A stretch of DNA of 64,000 nucleotides. Source: Sulfitobacter sp. HNIBRBA3233 (GTDB lineage Bacteria > Pseudomonadota > Alphaproteobacteria > Rhodobacterales > Rhodobacteraceae). Every line of letters begins with the position of its first letter. Within the stretch, counting starts at the first letter, position 1. The position numbers and the translations under genes were made by a program. Location of the stretch: assembly GCF_040149665.1 (NCBI RefSeq), contig NZ_JBEFLP010000003.1:1-64000 (forward strand), given 5' to 3'. Positions 42,450-50,478 of the stretch are shown here, piece by piece. The notes under the pieces are model-generated. The model did not search any database and had not been told where the DNA came from. It was given only the letters and a program-made list of their open reading frames with translations.

Positions 42450-43388
42450 TCAGGCGGCCTCGGCGTCCTCCCCTGCCCTCCCCGCGTCCGACCGTGCGAT
42501 CAGGTAGTCGCAGGCGCGCTGCGCGTCAGCGGCGTGCTTGAAGATGGCGCCCTTGTCCGAGCGCAGAACGCGCAGCCAGTTGTAGAGATACGCCGCGTTC
42601 ATCTCGAGCGTATGGGCCGTAAAGCCGAGCGTCTGGCCAAGGAACACCGAGGTCAGCTCGGCGACGATCTCTTCGCGAGCATAGGACGTGTTGCCAAACT
42701 TCGAGAACCCGAAATCGCGGTTCAGCCGATGAGGGACTTTCGTGGCATGGGCGAGCTCATGCGCCCAGACCCCGTAGAAGTTCCGCGGGTTCTCGAACCG
42801 CGCAATCGACGGCATGAAGACCTTATCCACGGGCGGCAAATAATACGCCTCCGTGCCCGTGAAGACGGTTGTGATGTCGATGGCATCGAAAAACGCCTGC
42901 ATGTGCGGGATGGGCTCGGAGGGCGGATGTTCAGGCGCTGGCTCGGGGTCCGGATAAAAGCTCTCGGGCAAGCCATCGATCTGACAGGCATTGAACACGC
43001 GGTAGGATTTCTGGAAGCGGAAGATGCGGGCTTCCTTGGAGCGATCATTCCTCTCCTCCTGATCATCCTCGCCGACGGCGTCTTTCCGGCTTTGGCCGTA
43101 GTAGACAACGACGGACGACTTCTCGCCCTTGCGCACCTTTGCGTCCAACGCATTGGCCTGCGGCAGTGTCATCCAGAAAGGTGAGCTGTGGCCCGCCATC
43201 ACGGTGCGCATGGTCAGCAGGAAGTTGTTGACCCCCTGGTAGGGCTCACCGCCCACGCGCAGGGGACGAGAGCTACCGCCTGCAGTCCAGGGCTTGCGCC
43301 ACGGCAACACGCCGCGCTCGATGATACGGATGATTTCGTTTGTGATGACCTCGGAGGCATCGAATTTGGGCGTGCGGGATCGGGCCAT
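42450..43388 (-). CDS. ardC: ArdC-like antirestriction protein (ssDNA-binding domain plus zincin)
   Basis: ArdC proteins travel with conjugating plasmids and shield incoming single-stranded DNA from restriction. The 312-residue product has the N-terminal ArdC domain (EVITNEIIRIIERGVLPWRKPW; PYQGVNNFLL; GEKSSVVVYY) and a C-terminal zinc metallopeptidase-like domain with WAHELAHATKVPHRLNR (HExxH-type) and REEIVAELTSVFL. Length is usual. It leads the minus-strand accessory block and fits with the relaxase genes in the window. Confidence 0.92.
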   Translation of the reverse strand: MARSRTPKFDASEVITNEIIRIIERGVLPWRKPWTAGGSSRPLRVGGEPYQGVNNFLLTMRTVMAGHSSPFWMTLPQANALDAKVRKGEKSSVVVYYGQSRKDAVGEDDQEERNDRSKEARIFRFQKSYRVFNACQIDGLPESFYPDPEPAPEHPPSEPIPHMQAFFDAIDITTVFTGTEAYYLPPVDKVFMPSIARFENPRNFYGVWAHELAHATKVPHRLNRDFGFSKFGNTSYAREEIVAELTSVFLGQTLGFTAHTLEMNAAYLYNWLRVLRSDKGAIFKHAADAQRACDYLIARSDAGRAGEDAEAA

Positions 43389-43427
43389 GACTGGCCTCCT
43401 TTCGAGTGTTGGTGAGAAGATTGTGGG

Positions 43428-43913
43428 TCAGGTTGACTGACGGGGGCGTGGATCGTTGACGATCCTCGCGCCGAGCCGCTCGACCATGTCGATGTAGGTG
43501 GTCAGCGAGACGGGCCTGCCGGCACCTGAAAGGTCAGGGTCGACAGATCCGTCCCGCGCCACCCGCGGCAGGTTCGCAAAGGCGATGACATCGGTGACGG
43601 GTCGGATATCGATGAATGGGGTCCCTCGTGCGACCGCAAGAGTGGCCAAGGGAAAGCGCTCGATCGGCGCGAAACTCGACACGGTGGTCCAACCGAGATG
43701 GATGAATGTCCCACCCTCCCCGCAGATCACATGCGCGTTTGGCAATAACGACGCCTGCTTCAGATAGCCGAGATCACGCAGGACAGTCTCGCGCTCGAGC
43801 CGTTGTGCCTGCCCCGTCTGGCCGGTTCGGCGTAGTTCCTTGTGTCGCCACCACGAGGCAGCGGTGGCGCGTAACACGCGCAAGACACCTGTTTGCATGG
43901 GAATGCCCTTCAT
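43428..43913 (-). CDS. Hypothetical protein (161 aa)
   Basis: The frame begins MKGIPMQTGVLRVLRATAAS; the second ATG, five codons in, is an alternative start. A basic helical N-terminus (WWRHKELRRTGQTGQAQRLE) is followed by a strand-rich part (VICGEGGTFIHLGWTTVSSF, PVTDVIAFANLP) and a final helix. No family is recognised. It is upstream of ardC on the same strand. Confidence 0.45.
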   Translation of the reverse strand: MKGIPMQTGVLRVLRATAASWWRHKELRRTGQTGQAQRLERETVLRDLGYLKQASLLPNAHVICGEGGTFIHLGWTTVSSFAPIERFPLATLAVARGTPFIDIRPVTDVIAFANLPRVARDGSVDPDLSGAGRPVSLTTYIDMVERLGARIVNDPRPRQST

Positions 43914-44244
43914 CAGGAACGGCAGACCGGAACCCGGCCCGGACCCATCTGAGGGACCCCAAAGGCCCTCATCCGTCAGTCACAAAACCCGAAGGACACT
44001 TTTACTTTCTGCCAGCCCGGAGGCAAAGGCCGAGGACTTCCGAGGCCGTCAGGACTACGGTTCACCTTCATTGGACTCAGCACCTCAAGATCGGCAACGT
44101 ACATCGGCAAAGACGCGCTTGAATCTGCTTTTTTTCTCAATTTATCAATAATTTAAGATTATTCACAGACCGGCAAGACTCACCGGTGCGTGTCTGATAA
44201 TTGCTTGGAGTGGGAGCCTGGGGCGTCGCCTCTGACAAGCCTCT
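43914..44244. other. Intergenic region with an AT-rich block and a DnaA-box-like site
   Basis: About 330 bp with no gene seen. Around 44128-44165 the sequence becomes AT-rich (CTTTTTTTCTCAATTTATCA and onward), and TTATTCACA at 44159-44167 matches a DnaA box. It could be a promoter or an origin-like element next to the rep genes. Confidence 0.4.
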
Positions 44245-45339
44245 TTACGTCGCCGTCAGGGAATAACTGGTGCTACGCCCACCAGCCTCATCTTTCTCCA
44301 GGGCACCCAAGTCGATCAGATCGAGGATGTCGCGATAGGCCGTGTCTTGTGAGCACTTTTCGATCTTTGCGTACTTCGACGTCGTCAGCTTTCCTTCGAA
44401 TCCATCCAGCAGACGGTTCAGCATGTCCCGTTGGCGGTCGTTTATGTTCGCCGCTCCATATTTCTCCCAGAACCGCGCCTTCCGGAACACGGCCTCAAGG
44501 ATGATCTCTGCACCATCGAATGCGCAGTCCAGGCAAGCCAGAAACCAAACGAGCCACGCCGTGACATCAAGCCCGCCTTTCTGCGTCGTCTCAAGCATGT
44601 CGTAATAGTCGCTCCGCTCCTGCCGAATTTGCGTCGACATGCTGTAGAACCGCTGCGCGCTGCCTTCCGATCGCGCCAACGCCATATCCGCGATCGCGCG
44701 CGCAATACGGCCGTTGCCATCATCGAAAGGATGGATTGTAACGAACCAAAGATGGGCGATTGCGGCATGGATGACTGGGTCAATGTCGGATGTCTGATTG
44801 AACCAGGACAGAAAGCGCGCCATCTCAGCGTCGAGCCGCGCGGCTTCCGGCGCCTCAAAATGCACGCGTTCGCTGCCATAGGGTCCTGATACAACCTCCA
44901 TCGGACCGTCACGCCACTGTCCCACCCTGATCCGGGTCATTCCGCTTCGCCCGGTCGGAAAGAGAGCCGCATGCCAGCCAAACAGACGCTCCGCATCCAA
45001 TGGCTGGTCATACGCTTGGGTCGCGTCCAGCATCATCTCGACGACACCATCAACATGGCGATCAGACGGGATCAGTCCGCCAATTTCCAGACCCAACCGC
45101 TTTGCGATAGATGAGCGAACCTGATCCTTGTCGAGCGTCTCCCCCTCGATCTCGCTGCTTTTGACGACATCACTGGTCAGTGTTCTGAGCATCGCCTCGT
45201 TGCGAAGATCGAAGCCAAGACCCTCCATGCGCCCCAAGAGCTTGCCTTGACGGTGACGGACCGCAGCAAGTTGTGACGACAGCTTGGCCTTGTCCCAGGT
45301 AAACTGGGGCCAATCAGGGAGTTGGTGAATGTAGGTCAT
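44245..45339 (-). CDS. Fic-family protein (AMP transferase-like)
   Basis: Fic enzymes usually transfer AMP to target proteins. The 364-residue protein has a DUF4172-like N-terminus (MTYIHQLPDWPQFTWDKAKL), an inhibitory helix SSEIEGETL ([S/T]xxxE[G/N]), the active-site loop HPFDDGNGRIARAIADMAL and a C-terminal winged helix (LTTSKYAKIEKCSQDTAYRD). All catalytic residues (His, Asp/Glu, Asn, Arg) are present, so it is probably active and self-inhibited. The C-terminal helix-turn-helix suggests autoregulation, and a duplicated inverted repeat lies just upstream of the start. Confidence 0.9.
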   Translation of the reverse strand: MTYIHQLPDWPQFTWDKAKLSSQLAAVRHRQGKLLGRMEGLGFDLRNEAMLRTLTSDVVKSSEIEGETLDKDQVRSSIAKRLGLEIGGLIPSDRHVDGVVEMMLDATQAYDQPLDAERLFGWHAALFPTGRSGMTRIRVGQWRDGPMEVVSGPYGSERVHFEAPEAARLDAEMARFLSWFNQTSDIDPVIHAAIAHLWFVTIHPFDDGNGRIARAIADMALARSEGSAQRFYSMSTQIRQERSDYYDMLETTQKGGLDVTAWLVWFLACLDCAFDGAEIILEAVFRKARFWEKYGAANINDRQRDMLNRLLDGFEGKLTTSKYAKIEKCSQDTAYRDILDLIDLGALEKDEAGGRSTSYSLTAT

Positions 45340-45353
45340 ATTTTACGCATTCC

Positions 45354-45436
45354 TTGCGGAGATTATACGGCACAATCTCCGCAAGACAACAGCAAACACC
45401 GCAGAAGGTGCGGAGAAAAGGGGCGACAATCTCCGC
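45354..45436. promoter_or_regulatory. Two copies of GCGGAGA-N13-TCTCCGC upstream of fic
   Basis: The first copy is TTGCGGAGATT-N9-AATCTCCGCAA (45354-45384, 11-bp perfect arms). The second is GCGGAGA-N13-TCTCCGC (45410-45436). Both have 20 bp between half-site centres and lie 54 bp apart, filling the gap between the fic start and the repC stop. They look like an operator pair, perhaps for the Fic winged helix, or replicon repeats. Confidence 0.65.
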
Positions 45437-45483
45437 GTGCTCGACCTGGAACTTCAAACGCGCGGTAACTGCTACCCTTCCCA

Positions 45484-46779
45484 TTACGCCGCCTGTCCGC
45501 TCAACCGGCCATAGAAACTGCGCTCGAGATGCAGCTCCCCTGCCCCGGCCTTCTCGACCATACCCCGCAGATATCCACCCGGAGACGCCACTTCGCCGGC
45601 ACAATGCTTGTCAAACGTGAGAACCAGCGCTGCTGTCGCGATTTGGGGCCCGAGACGGTCCTGTGCGAGGTTCCAAGCGTGCTCTGAGACGCCGATCATC
45701 GGCCTGAGCTGCCCGACAACGCGATGAAGATCGCCCCAATCCTTCAAATAACCGCCCATATTGCGTGCCCAGGACGCGAATTCAGGACATGCTTGCATCA
45801 CCGTCGGCAAATCAAGCGCTGCACCTCGTTTCTTACGTGTTTCAGCCACCCAGTCTTCCAGTTCCCTATCGACCTTCTCTTCTGGTGGCGCATTTGGCAC
45901 CACGGCCGCCGCTTGCTCAGTTTCTGAGCGATTACAGGTTACAGGATTAAGTTGATTTGTAGTTAGTATATGAGGTTCAGAAATGACCTCCCTGGGGTTC
46001 ACTTTTCGAGTCTTTTCACTGACTTGTTCAGTGGATTCGGCGGTGTTTTCCACAACTTCATCCGCTCGAACTGCCTTGAGATAGGTCACTTCGACACGCT
46101 CCTGAAGTTCCCTGAACCATTTCAGAAGCCGCGCAAGCGTCTCAGAACCCGTGTTCCGGCGAGGCAGGCGGTCCAGAAGATCCTCAAAGAAGCTTGAGAG
46201 CTGTATCCAAGGGCCTCTCAGAGCGCTGCTGAAGGCCGCTTCGATCCTCGCGCGGATCATTCGGCGCGCAACAGTGATCTGGCGCTTCAGGCGCTGGCAG
46301 AGTTCACGTTCAGCCTGCAGTTCAGCATGTAGCTGCTCAAACTCTTCGGCGCGAGCCGACAGCGGCGACAAATCAAAGCCGTAGGCCTCGATGATACGGC
46401 CGTCAGCGTCCCTGTGGCCCCACCGCTTGCCATTGGGGCTGTCCTTGAAGGCAATCACGCCGATCTCGGCCAGACGCCGCGCATGGCGCTTGAGCGCCGA
46501 GAGCGAGAAGCCTGTTTGCTCCATCAGATAAGAGTTGGACGCCCAGACGATCGGACGCTGTCCCTCTTCCCAGTCCTGGGCCTGCGTGAACGCCCCAAGC
46601 GTATCGAGAAGCAGCATGTCGCCAGCCTTGAGGCCAATATGCGCACCAACGCGTTTCACAGCGACAAAGGCCTGTGTCTTGGGCACGGCTGCTCTTTCAC
46701 CAGCTTGTGCGTGTCGTTCAGCGACCGCGAGTCCTGCCGTAGCTTTGCGCCACCCCGATGGCTGGTTGATATTGGTCAT
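45484..46779 (-). CDS. repC: Replication initiator RepC
   Basis: RepC starts replication of repABC plasmids. The start at ATG 46779 with GGTGGAGGT just upstream is preferred over an upstream ATG at 46845 lacking a site. The 431-residue protein has KATAGLAVAERHAQAG, then KAGDMLLLDTLGAFTQAQDW, IVWASNSYLMEQTGFSLSAL (DNA-binding winged helix) and PNGKRWGHRDADGRIIEAYG, FDLSPL, all RepC hallmarks, and the conserved C-terminal YLRGMVEKAGAGELHLERS. An AT-rich dip around 45925-45985 inside the gene fits the oriV that lies within repC in this family. Confidence 0.92.
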   Translation of the reverse strand: MTNINQPSGWRKATAGLAVAERHAQAGERAAVPKTQAFVAVKRVGAHIGLKAGDMLLLDTLGAFTQAQDWEEGQRPIVWASNSYLMEQTGFSLSALKRHARRLAEIGVIAFKDSPNGKRWGHRDADGRIIEAYGFDLSPLSARAEEFEQLHAELQAERELCQRLKRQITVARRMIRARIEAAFSSALRGPWIQLSSFFEDLLDRLPRRNTGSETLARLLKWFRELQERVEVTYLKAVRADEVVENTAESTEQVSEKTRKVNPREVISEPHILTTNQLNPVTCNRSETEQAAAVVPNAPPEEKVDRELEDWVAETRKKRGAALDLPTVMQACPEFASWARNMGGYLKDWGDLHRVVGQLRPMIGVSEHAWNLAQDRLGPQIATAALVLTFDKHCAGEVASPGGYLRGMVEKAGAGELHLERSFYGRLSGQAA

Positions 46780-46942
46780 ACCTCCACCGTTCTGAGGCAT
46801 GACTCTCCCAGTCGCTCCATGCGGAGCATCATTGAATTTTGTCATTTTATGTCAGCGGCAAAGAAATCCCGTTCGCTCAGAAGCGTTTTCTCTTGTGTGG
46901 TGATTCGTTGGCTGCTAGGTTCTAGGTGTCTAATCTAAGAAC

Positions 46943-46991
46943 TGCGCTCTGCGCAGCAGCCCTCGAAGCTCCGGTTTCGGGGGTTTTCTTT
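46943..46991 (+). ncRNA. Counter-transcribed RNA (ctRNA, incompatibility RNA) between repB and repC
   Basis: On the strand opposite to repABC there is TTGGCT (46908-46913), a 17-bp spacer and TAATCT (46931-46936) as a promoter. A small CTGCGC-TCT-GCGCAG hairpin follows, then a terminator stem CCCTCGAA/TTCGGGGG with a TTTTCTTT tail. The position and architecture match the ctRNA of repABC plasmids, which represses repC expression. Confidence 0.8.
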
Positions 46992-47019
46992 GTTTGCCGT
47001 TCCTCCTTTCTGCTCGTCC

Positions 47020-47991
47020 TCAGTTGTCATCCACTGAATTTACATCTGTAAATTCGGCATAGGATTGCTTGATTATTTCCGCGAGATTGCTCTCAAGCCA
47101 GGTTGCAAACTCAGCGTTTGCGCCAGACTTCTTCACCGAAAGTGACAGTGTTGCGCGACCAGCTTTGATCGTAACGCCCTCTATGGGCGTGATCTCCCGA
47201 GTTTCACGCGAGTTCTTCGCGCCGCGCTTAGTCGCTTCCTTAATGAGCGATTCAAGGCGCTCATCTGAATTCGATGTTGCCCTGATCTTAGCCAGAATAT
47301 CGAGAGCCGTACGTTCAGTGAGCTTCCCAGAGAGAAAGAGCTCGGCCAACTCGGTCCACCTCGGCCGCCCGGACTTTGGTGCCGCGCCAATGAGGTCACC
47401 GATCTTGACTGGGACATTTTGCGTCACCTTCGTAAGGTGTGACTGACCTGACGCCGACAGATTTAGGACCTGCCGAACAGTTGCTCCATCGTGGCCGGCA
47501 TTTTGGATGGCCTCGGCGAACCTTGCTTTTTCGTAGAAAGACAGGTTGCGGCGCGCAGCATTTTCCAATCCTTTCGCCAGCAATGCCGTCGCATCATCAA
47601 TGTCATGGACGTTTGCACGGACCTTTATGCCGAGTTCGCGGCAGGCCTTTAGACGGCGCCTCCCGTAGATTGCTTCAAAGCGCCCTTCTGCGACTTTTGA
47701 CCGCCGAACGAGTATTGGCACTTGCTGCCCGCCTTCGCGAATGCTGCTCTTAAGTCGTTCGAAGCTCTCGTCGTCGTCTTCGACGTTTACAGCTGTAAAC
47801 TCCTCAAGCCGGTCTACTGGGCCCCAATCGTCCATCAGATTGGGATCAATCTCACGAATAGACGCCAAAGAGCCTTGAAGAGCCCCCAAAGCCGGAGCGC
47901 TGGCCTTTGGCGGTCTCTCTGGCTGTGCTCCGCCGGAACGGGCGATTGTGTTGGCAATTCCCGACATTTCGCGAAGAGATTTCCTGGCCAT
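47020..47991 (-). CDS. repB: Plasmid partitioning protein RepB (ParB family)
   Basis: RepB binds parS and works with RepA to segregate the plasmid. The 323-residue protein opens MARKSLREMSGIANTIAR and carries the ParB core (SIREGGQQVPILVRRSKVAE; RFEAIYGRRRLKACRELGIKV; ALLAKGLENAARRNLSFYEKARFA) and a RepB C-terminal domain. Two parS-like palindromes lie inside the gene, near its 5' part and at its 3' end. Its start overlaps the repA stop by one base. Confidence 0.93.
   Translation of the reverse strand: MARKSLREMSGIANTIARSGGAQPERPPKASAPALGALQGSLASIREIDPNLMDDWGPVDRLEEFTAVNVEDDDESFERLKSSIREGGQQVPILVRRSKVAEGRFEAIYGRRRLKACRELGIKVRANVHDIDDATALLAKGLENAARRNLSFYEKARFAEAIQNAGHDGATVRQVLNLSASGQSHLTKVTQNVPVKIGDLIGAAPKSGRPRWTELAELFLSGKLTERTALDILAKIRATSNSDERLESLIKEATKRGAKNSRETREITPIEGVTIKAGRATLSLSVKKSGANAEFATWLESNLAEIIKQSYAEFTDVNSVDDN
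47036..47055. repeat. parS-like palindrome at the repB 3' end
   Basis: GAATTTACATCTGTAAATTC, 9-bp perfect arms around TC, a variant of the repABC parS core (TTTACANCTGTAAA). It lies within the last codons of repB. Confidence 0.6.
47785..47800. repeat. parS palindrome within repB
   Basis: GTTTACAGCTGTAAAC, a perfect 16-bp palindrome identical to the copy upstream of repA and to the known repABC partition-site consensus. Confidence 0.8.
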
Positions 47992-49175
47992 TACTTACGC
48001 CCCCACGATTGATGGATCATTGTTTCCACTTCGAGCCCAACCGCATCCATCGAGCCCTTGGCCCGATCATATGTGGCGCGTGTCATCTCCGAACGCACCA
48101 CTTCATAGATCGACTGCTTGAGCATGGTGGCATCACTGATTGCTGTGCTCTTCAAAGCAGTTGCCGACATGACCCGGTCTTGAAACAGAGCCCGCATGAA
48201 AGAGGTCAACTGCTGAGAAGGGACGTCCGTTGGTTCGTCTCGTGTGATGAGAAACTTAAAGAAATCATACTGCAGAGATGCGCCAGCATCTTCGATCACA
48301 CCCATGTAAGCTCCAGCCAGTTCGAGAAATTGAGCTGTTGAAGAAACATCTAACATCGATGGAGTTAGAGGAACGATCAGGGAGCTGGCGGCAGCCATCC
48401 CTGCAATGGTCAAGAAACCCAGTTGTGGCGGGCTATCCATGAGAACAATATCAAAATCATCCTCGACCTGGGCCAAGGCATTTCGGATGCGTGTAAAGAA
48501 TGGCTGGTCCGGGTTCGAATGAACGGCCGACTCCGTCTCAAATTCCGACAACATCAAGCGTGAAGGCGCAATCGAGAGCCCAGGAAAGTATGTCTGAACG
48601 ACAACGTCCGCCATGCTGACCGGATCATCGTAGCGGATCGCATCATAAACGGTCAGTCCATCAAACTCGATCTCAGGGCTAATCCCACACATTGATGTGA
48701 GCGACCCCTGCGGATCCAGGTCCAACGCCAAGACCCGATAGCCCCGAAGAGCAAAGTAGTGAGCGAGGTGGACGCTCGTTGTGCTTTTACTTGAACCGCC
48801 TTTAAAATTCATCAGCTGCAAAATCTGCAGCTTTTCCTCGCCAGAGCGGCGAGGCATATACCGCCCCTTCTTCCGAGAGGTTTTTTCCAGGATTTCGCGG
48901 GCATCCCAAATCTCTTGGGCTGTGTAGTAGCGTCTGCCACCCCGGATATCTTCGGGCTCCGGAAGTGTCCCTTCGGCGTGGACCTTTCGCATGAATTGCC
49001 CGGACACACCCAAGAGTTCAGCAGTCTCTGGGGCCGAAAAAGAACGTAGCGTTTTCGAATTGTCTGGGGCAAAAGCAGAGAGTAGGTGCTCCCTGATGGC
49101 GGCGTTGAGCCGTTCGGATATCTCGGTCGCAAGTGCCGATGGGCGCTCATTTGCCAATGGTGTCACAGGAATCAT
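47991..49175 (-). CDS. repA: Plasmid partitioning ATPase RepA (ParA family)
   Basis: RepA is the ParA-type ATPase that moves the plasmid and represses the operon. The 394-residue protein has an N-terminal helix-turn-helix (SAPETAELLGVSGQFMRKVH), then the deviant Walker A LMNFKGGSSKSTTSVHLAHY, LALDLDPQGSLTSMCG and DIVLMDSPPQLGFLTIAGM (Walker B). It is the first gene of repABC, with a parS palindrome about 150 bp upstream of its start. Confidence 0.94.
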   Translation of the reverse strand: MIPVTPLANERPSALATEISERLNAAIREHLLSAFAPDNSKTLRSFSAPETAELLGVSGQFMRKVHAEGTLPEPEDIRGGRRYYTAQEIWDAREILEKTSRKKGRYMPRRSGEEKLQILQLMNFKGGSSKSTTSVHLAHYFALRGYRVLALDLDPQGSLTSMCGISPEIEFDGLTVYDAIRYDDPVSMADVVVQTYFPGLSIAPSRLMLSEFETESAVHSNPDQPFFTRIRNALAQVEDDFDIVLMDSPPQLGFLTIAGMAAASSLIVPLTPSMLDVSSTAQFLELAGAYMGVIEDAGASLQYDFFKFLITRDEPTDVPSQQLTSFMRALFQDRVMSATALKSTAISDATMLKQSIYEVVRSEMTRATYDRAKGSMDAVGLEVETMIHQSWGRK

Positions 49176-49865
49176 CTGGTTGCCTCAATTTCCAAAATGT
49201 GGCCTTTTTCACGCCACTTGAGGATAAAAGCAGCGATTCACGCGCCTAAGTCAAGAATTTTCCTCTATTTAGTGTCTAACCATGCGCTATGGAACTATAT
49301 CGACGAACGCAATCTAGACTGAGTTTACAGCTGTAAACGTGGTGACAACGAGCATTGTACATTTTCCTATCCGCCCTCACGCCTTTCAAACCTCGCATTG
49401 TTCCTAGAGATAAACGTCGAAGTGCAACCGCCGACCGTAGTAACTCCGATCTCTCCACCCTCTGTCGTCGCCCTAATCGTTCATTGGTTGCGTCTCGATG
49501 CGCAGCAGCCAGGCAGCTGACTGAATATCAGCCACGCAGGACACGAAGCGCCGCGGGGCAGGGGAGGGGAGTCAAAGACAACTGATTAAGAACCGACGAC
49601 TGCAGAGACATGTGATTCATGCGACCCGGCCACATCGAGGGCGAAGGTCGTCGTCCACGAATGACTGCCATTCAATCGGAGATCATGCCAAGTAGCGGAA
49701 GCCCACTCATGGACGAAATTTGATGCACCATAGGACAGCAATTAACGGGCAGAACCTGCGTTGCCCTAATGACGATGAGGGGAGTTCTTTGAACGACCCA
49801 AAGCTTGTCTTTCGATGTTTTTAGATATACATACTCGGATGTTTATCCACACCTGAGAGGACGAG
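49176..49865. other. Intergenic region upstream of repA
   Basis: About 690 bp with no supportable gene. The left part should contain the repABC promoter and holds a parS palindrome. The right part carries a possible operator for the VapBC-type pair at 49824-49847 (GATATACAT-ACTCGG-ATGTTTATC, one mismatch). Nothing else is recognised. Confidence 0.5.
49323..49338. repeat. parS palindrome upstream of repA
   Basis: GTTTACAGCTGTAAAC, a perfect 16-bp palindrome identical to the site in repB. It is probably the partition centromere and may also serve RepA/RepB autoregulation. Confidence 0.8.
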
Positions 49866-50093
49866 ATGCAAGTTGCCAAATGGGGAAACTCCCTTGCAGT
49901 CCGGCTACCCGCGGATCTTGTGCGGGAACTCGGCCTAAAGGAAGGCGATCAGATCGACCTGGTGAAGGACGATGGAACCATTCTGGTCAAGCGCCAACTT
50001 CGCGCCGATGAAGTCCTGCAAGGACTAAGACGGTTTCGCGGAAAGCTATCCAAGGACGCACGCCTGAGCCGCGACGCTGCGCATGAGCGCTGA
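49866..50093 (+). CDS. AbrB/MazE-type antitoxin (VapB-like)
   Basis: The 75-residue protein is a SpoVT/AbrB swapped hairpin: MQVAKWGNSLAVRLPADLVR, ELGLKEGDQIDLVKDDGTIL, then a basic tail. It would bind operator DNA and neutralise the PIN-domain toxin encoded next, whose start overlaps its end by 11 bases. GAGAGGACGAG before the ATG is a fair ribosome site. Confidence 0.88.
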   Translation: MQVAKWGNSLAVRLPADLVRELGLKEGDQIDLVKDDGTILVKRQLRADEVLQGLRRFRGKLSKDARLSRDAAHER

Positions 50094-50478
50094 ATTCGCG
50101 GATACAAATGTAGTCCTTTACCTTCTTGACGACGGCCCAAAGGCGGATCGGGCGGAAGACATCCTGGGGCAGGGGCCGCGGATCAGTGTGCAGGTCCTGA
50201 ACGAAGCGATGGTCAATTGCCGGAGGAAAGCTGGGCTCAGCTGGGAGGATACCGGCGCGTTTCTCGAAGGTATCCAGTCCCTGTGCCCGGTCGAGGACCT
50301 GACGTTTCAAACCCATCAGGTGGGTCGAGCCTTGGCAGAAAAATACCAGCTTTCGATCTATGACGCGATGATCGTGTCAGCCGCGCTGTTAGCTGGATGC
50401 ACGACGTTGTGGACGGAGGACATGCACGACGGATTGCTGGTCGAAGATCGGCTGCGCGTCGTCAATCCATTTGCCTGA
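50083..50478 (+). CDS. PIN-domain toxin (VapC-like RNase)
   Basis: The 131-residue PIN protein has the four-acid layout: EFADTNVVLYLLDDG (Asp7), ISVQVLNEAMVNCRRK (Glu), LSIYDAMIVSAALLAGC (Asp) and LWTEDMHDG (Asp). VapC enzymes cleave tRNA or rRNA. It overlaps the antitoxin gene, as is usual for such pairs. Its 3' end overlaps the convergent recombinase gene by 17 bases. Confidence 0.9.
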   Translation: MSAEFADTNVVLYLLDDGPKADRAEDILGQGPRISVQVLNEAMVNCRRKAGLSWEDTGAFLEGIQSLCPVEDLTFQTHQVGRALAEKYQLSIYDAMIVSAALLAGCTTLWTEDMHDGLLVEDRLRVVNPFA

